A DNA stretch of 13,075 bases from Bacteroidales bacterium (lineage in GTDB: Bacteria; Bacteroidota; Bacteroidia; Bacteroidales; WCHB1-69). The notes beneath the pieces are model-generated. The model had not been told where the DNA came from and did no database searches. It saw only the letters and a list, made by a program, of their open reading frames with translations. Positions 12,773 to 13,075 of this stretch are shown here, piece by piece (position 1 is the first letter of the stretch; every line of letters begins with the position of its first letter). The translations under genes were made by a program, and so were the position numbers. The stretch is from assembly GCA_012519525.1 (NCBI GenBank), contig JAAYQB010000127.1, positions 1 through 13,075 of the forward strand, given 5' to 3'.

Positions 12773-12805
12773 TAAAAAAGAGAGCGAGCAATAGAAGTCA
12801 AAACG
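12725..12805 (+). repeat. Interspersed repeat, copy 3 (long form)
   Basis: The core GGTAGTGTATCACCTTATGC matches copies 1 and 2. From CACCTTAT (12735) to about 12803 it aligns with copy 1 (11212-11279) almost throughout, including the exact stretch AATAAAAACGAGAGCAAATG, with one extra A in the A-run after CTTTT. That insertion shifts the frame that is continuous in copy 1. After the shared TAG (12792-12794) both continue AAGTCAAA before diverging. Confidence 0.75.
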
Positions 12806-13075
12806 AACTGTTTGTAAAGAGTTTTCTTTCCGTGACGGCGGTTTTTTGTTAATTTTTTCAGCTGAAGGAAAAAAAGTAAAGAAAGAAATGTATATCGTTT
12901 GCAAAACGAAATAATATAAAAAAATGCACTTAACCTACAATGCAATAGACTCGCAACACGTTGTGAAACAAAGTCTCCCCAACAACCCCTCCCAGCCTCC
13001 CCAAATGGGGAGGAGCATGATAGATAGATAGTTGCAAAAAACAACCATTTTTTTCTAAACCAATAAATTTAATTG
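12773..13075. other. Repeat-derived tail of the window, no convincing gene
   Basis: It holds the end of repeat copy 3, then a plus-strand stretch open from 12795 to a TAA at 12912-12914 (39 codons, including CKEFSFRDGGFLLIFSAEG) in the frame that follows the repeat's TAG. It has no start codon near its beginning and looks like a remnant of a former coding sequence. After it come a C-rich segment with a small hairpin (12996-13013), a short run of GATA units (about 13019-13031) and A/T-rich sequence to the right edge. The opposite strand is open for 101 codons across the same region but shows no protein-like features. Confidence 0.55.
12996..13013. repeat. CCTCCCC/GGGGAGG hairpin
   Basis: CCTCCCC (12996-13002) and GGGGAGG (13007-13013) form a perfect 7-bp stem with loop AAAT. 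It is preceded by related C-runs (CTCCCC 12975-12980, CCCCTCCC 12986-12993). This is the most GC-rich spot in an otherwise AT-rich region and resembles a REP-type dispersed element; no T-tract follows, so it is not a standard terminator. Confidence 0.55.

Noticed and set aside
12739..13044. 101-codon minus-strand open frame over the right-end repeats
   Set aside because: It runs antisense through repeat copy 3 and the C-rich hairpin, has no domain-like pattern, and its openness follows from the low density of TAA/TAG/TGA on that strand of the repeat.

Overview
The window looks like a chromosomal segment from a low-GC member of the Bacteroidota. The evidence is a type IX secretion (T9SS) C-terminal sorting domain on a secreted protease, several -7 promoter elements of the TAnnTTTG type, A-rich start-codon contexts without Shine-Dalgarno sequences, and a Bacteroidota-style RseP with a long insert ahead of its GLGWLPLGGY motif. 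No rRNA, tRNA, CRISPR array or intact transposase was seen.

Layout. Positions 1-374 are AT-rich and gene-free, with a possible terminator for a gene off the left edge. From 375 to 5728 everything is on the minus strand. Read 5' to 3' this is dxr (isoprenoid synthesis), rseP (site-2 protease), lptB (LPS-export ATPase), then a SIMPL-domain periplasmic protein and an alpha/beta-hydrolase-like protein. dxr and rseP overlap by 4 nt and lptB follows rseP after 1 nt, so these three are almost certainly one transcript. The SIMPL gene has a good promoter of its own. A divergent 258-bp intergenic region (5729-5986) carries -7 elements facing both ways.

To the right, on the plus strand, lie a large secreted zinc metalloprotease (M12B/reprolysin-like catalytic domain, three fibronectin-III-like domains, T9SS tail), a PLP-dependent aspartate-type aminotransferase, and an RdgB/HAM1 dITP/XTP pyrophosphatase. 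The last two probably share a transcript.

From 10408 to the right end the character changes. Three unrecognised, AT-rich genes for exported proteins (one secreted, two lipoproteins) alternate with repeat-rich spacers. Each of the three is followed by a copy of the same repeat, with a 25-bp core of which 18 positions are invariant in all three. In every copy the core can be read as G-S-[AV]-[PS]-P-Y-[TSA]-F, and copies 1 and 3 share a further ~50 bp. Between the second and third genes lies a 239-bp segment bounded by 22-nt inverted repeats (17/22 matching). It looks like a solo or non-autonomous insertion element, contains nested tandem repeats and a palindrome, and supplies a well-formed promoter to the third gene. 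This right-hand third is the accessory part of the window. It may be a small cassette-like array of exported orphan proteins, but that is inference. The rest is ordinary core genome.
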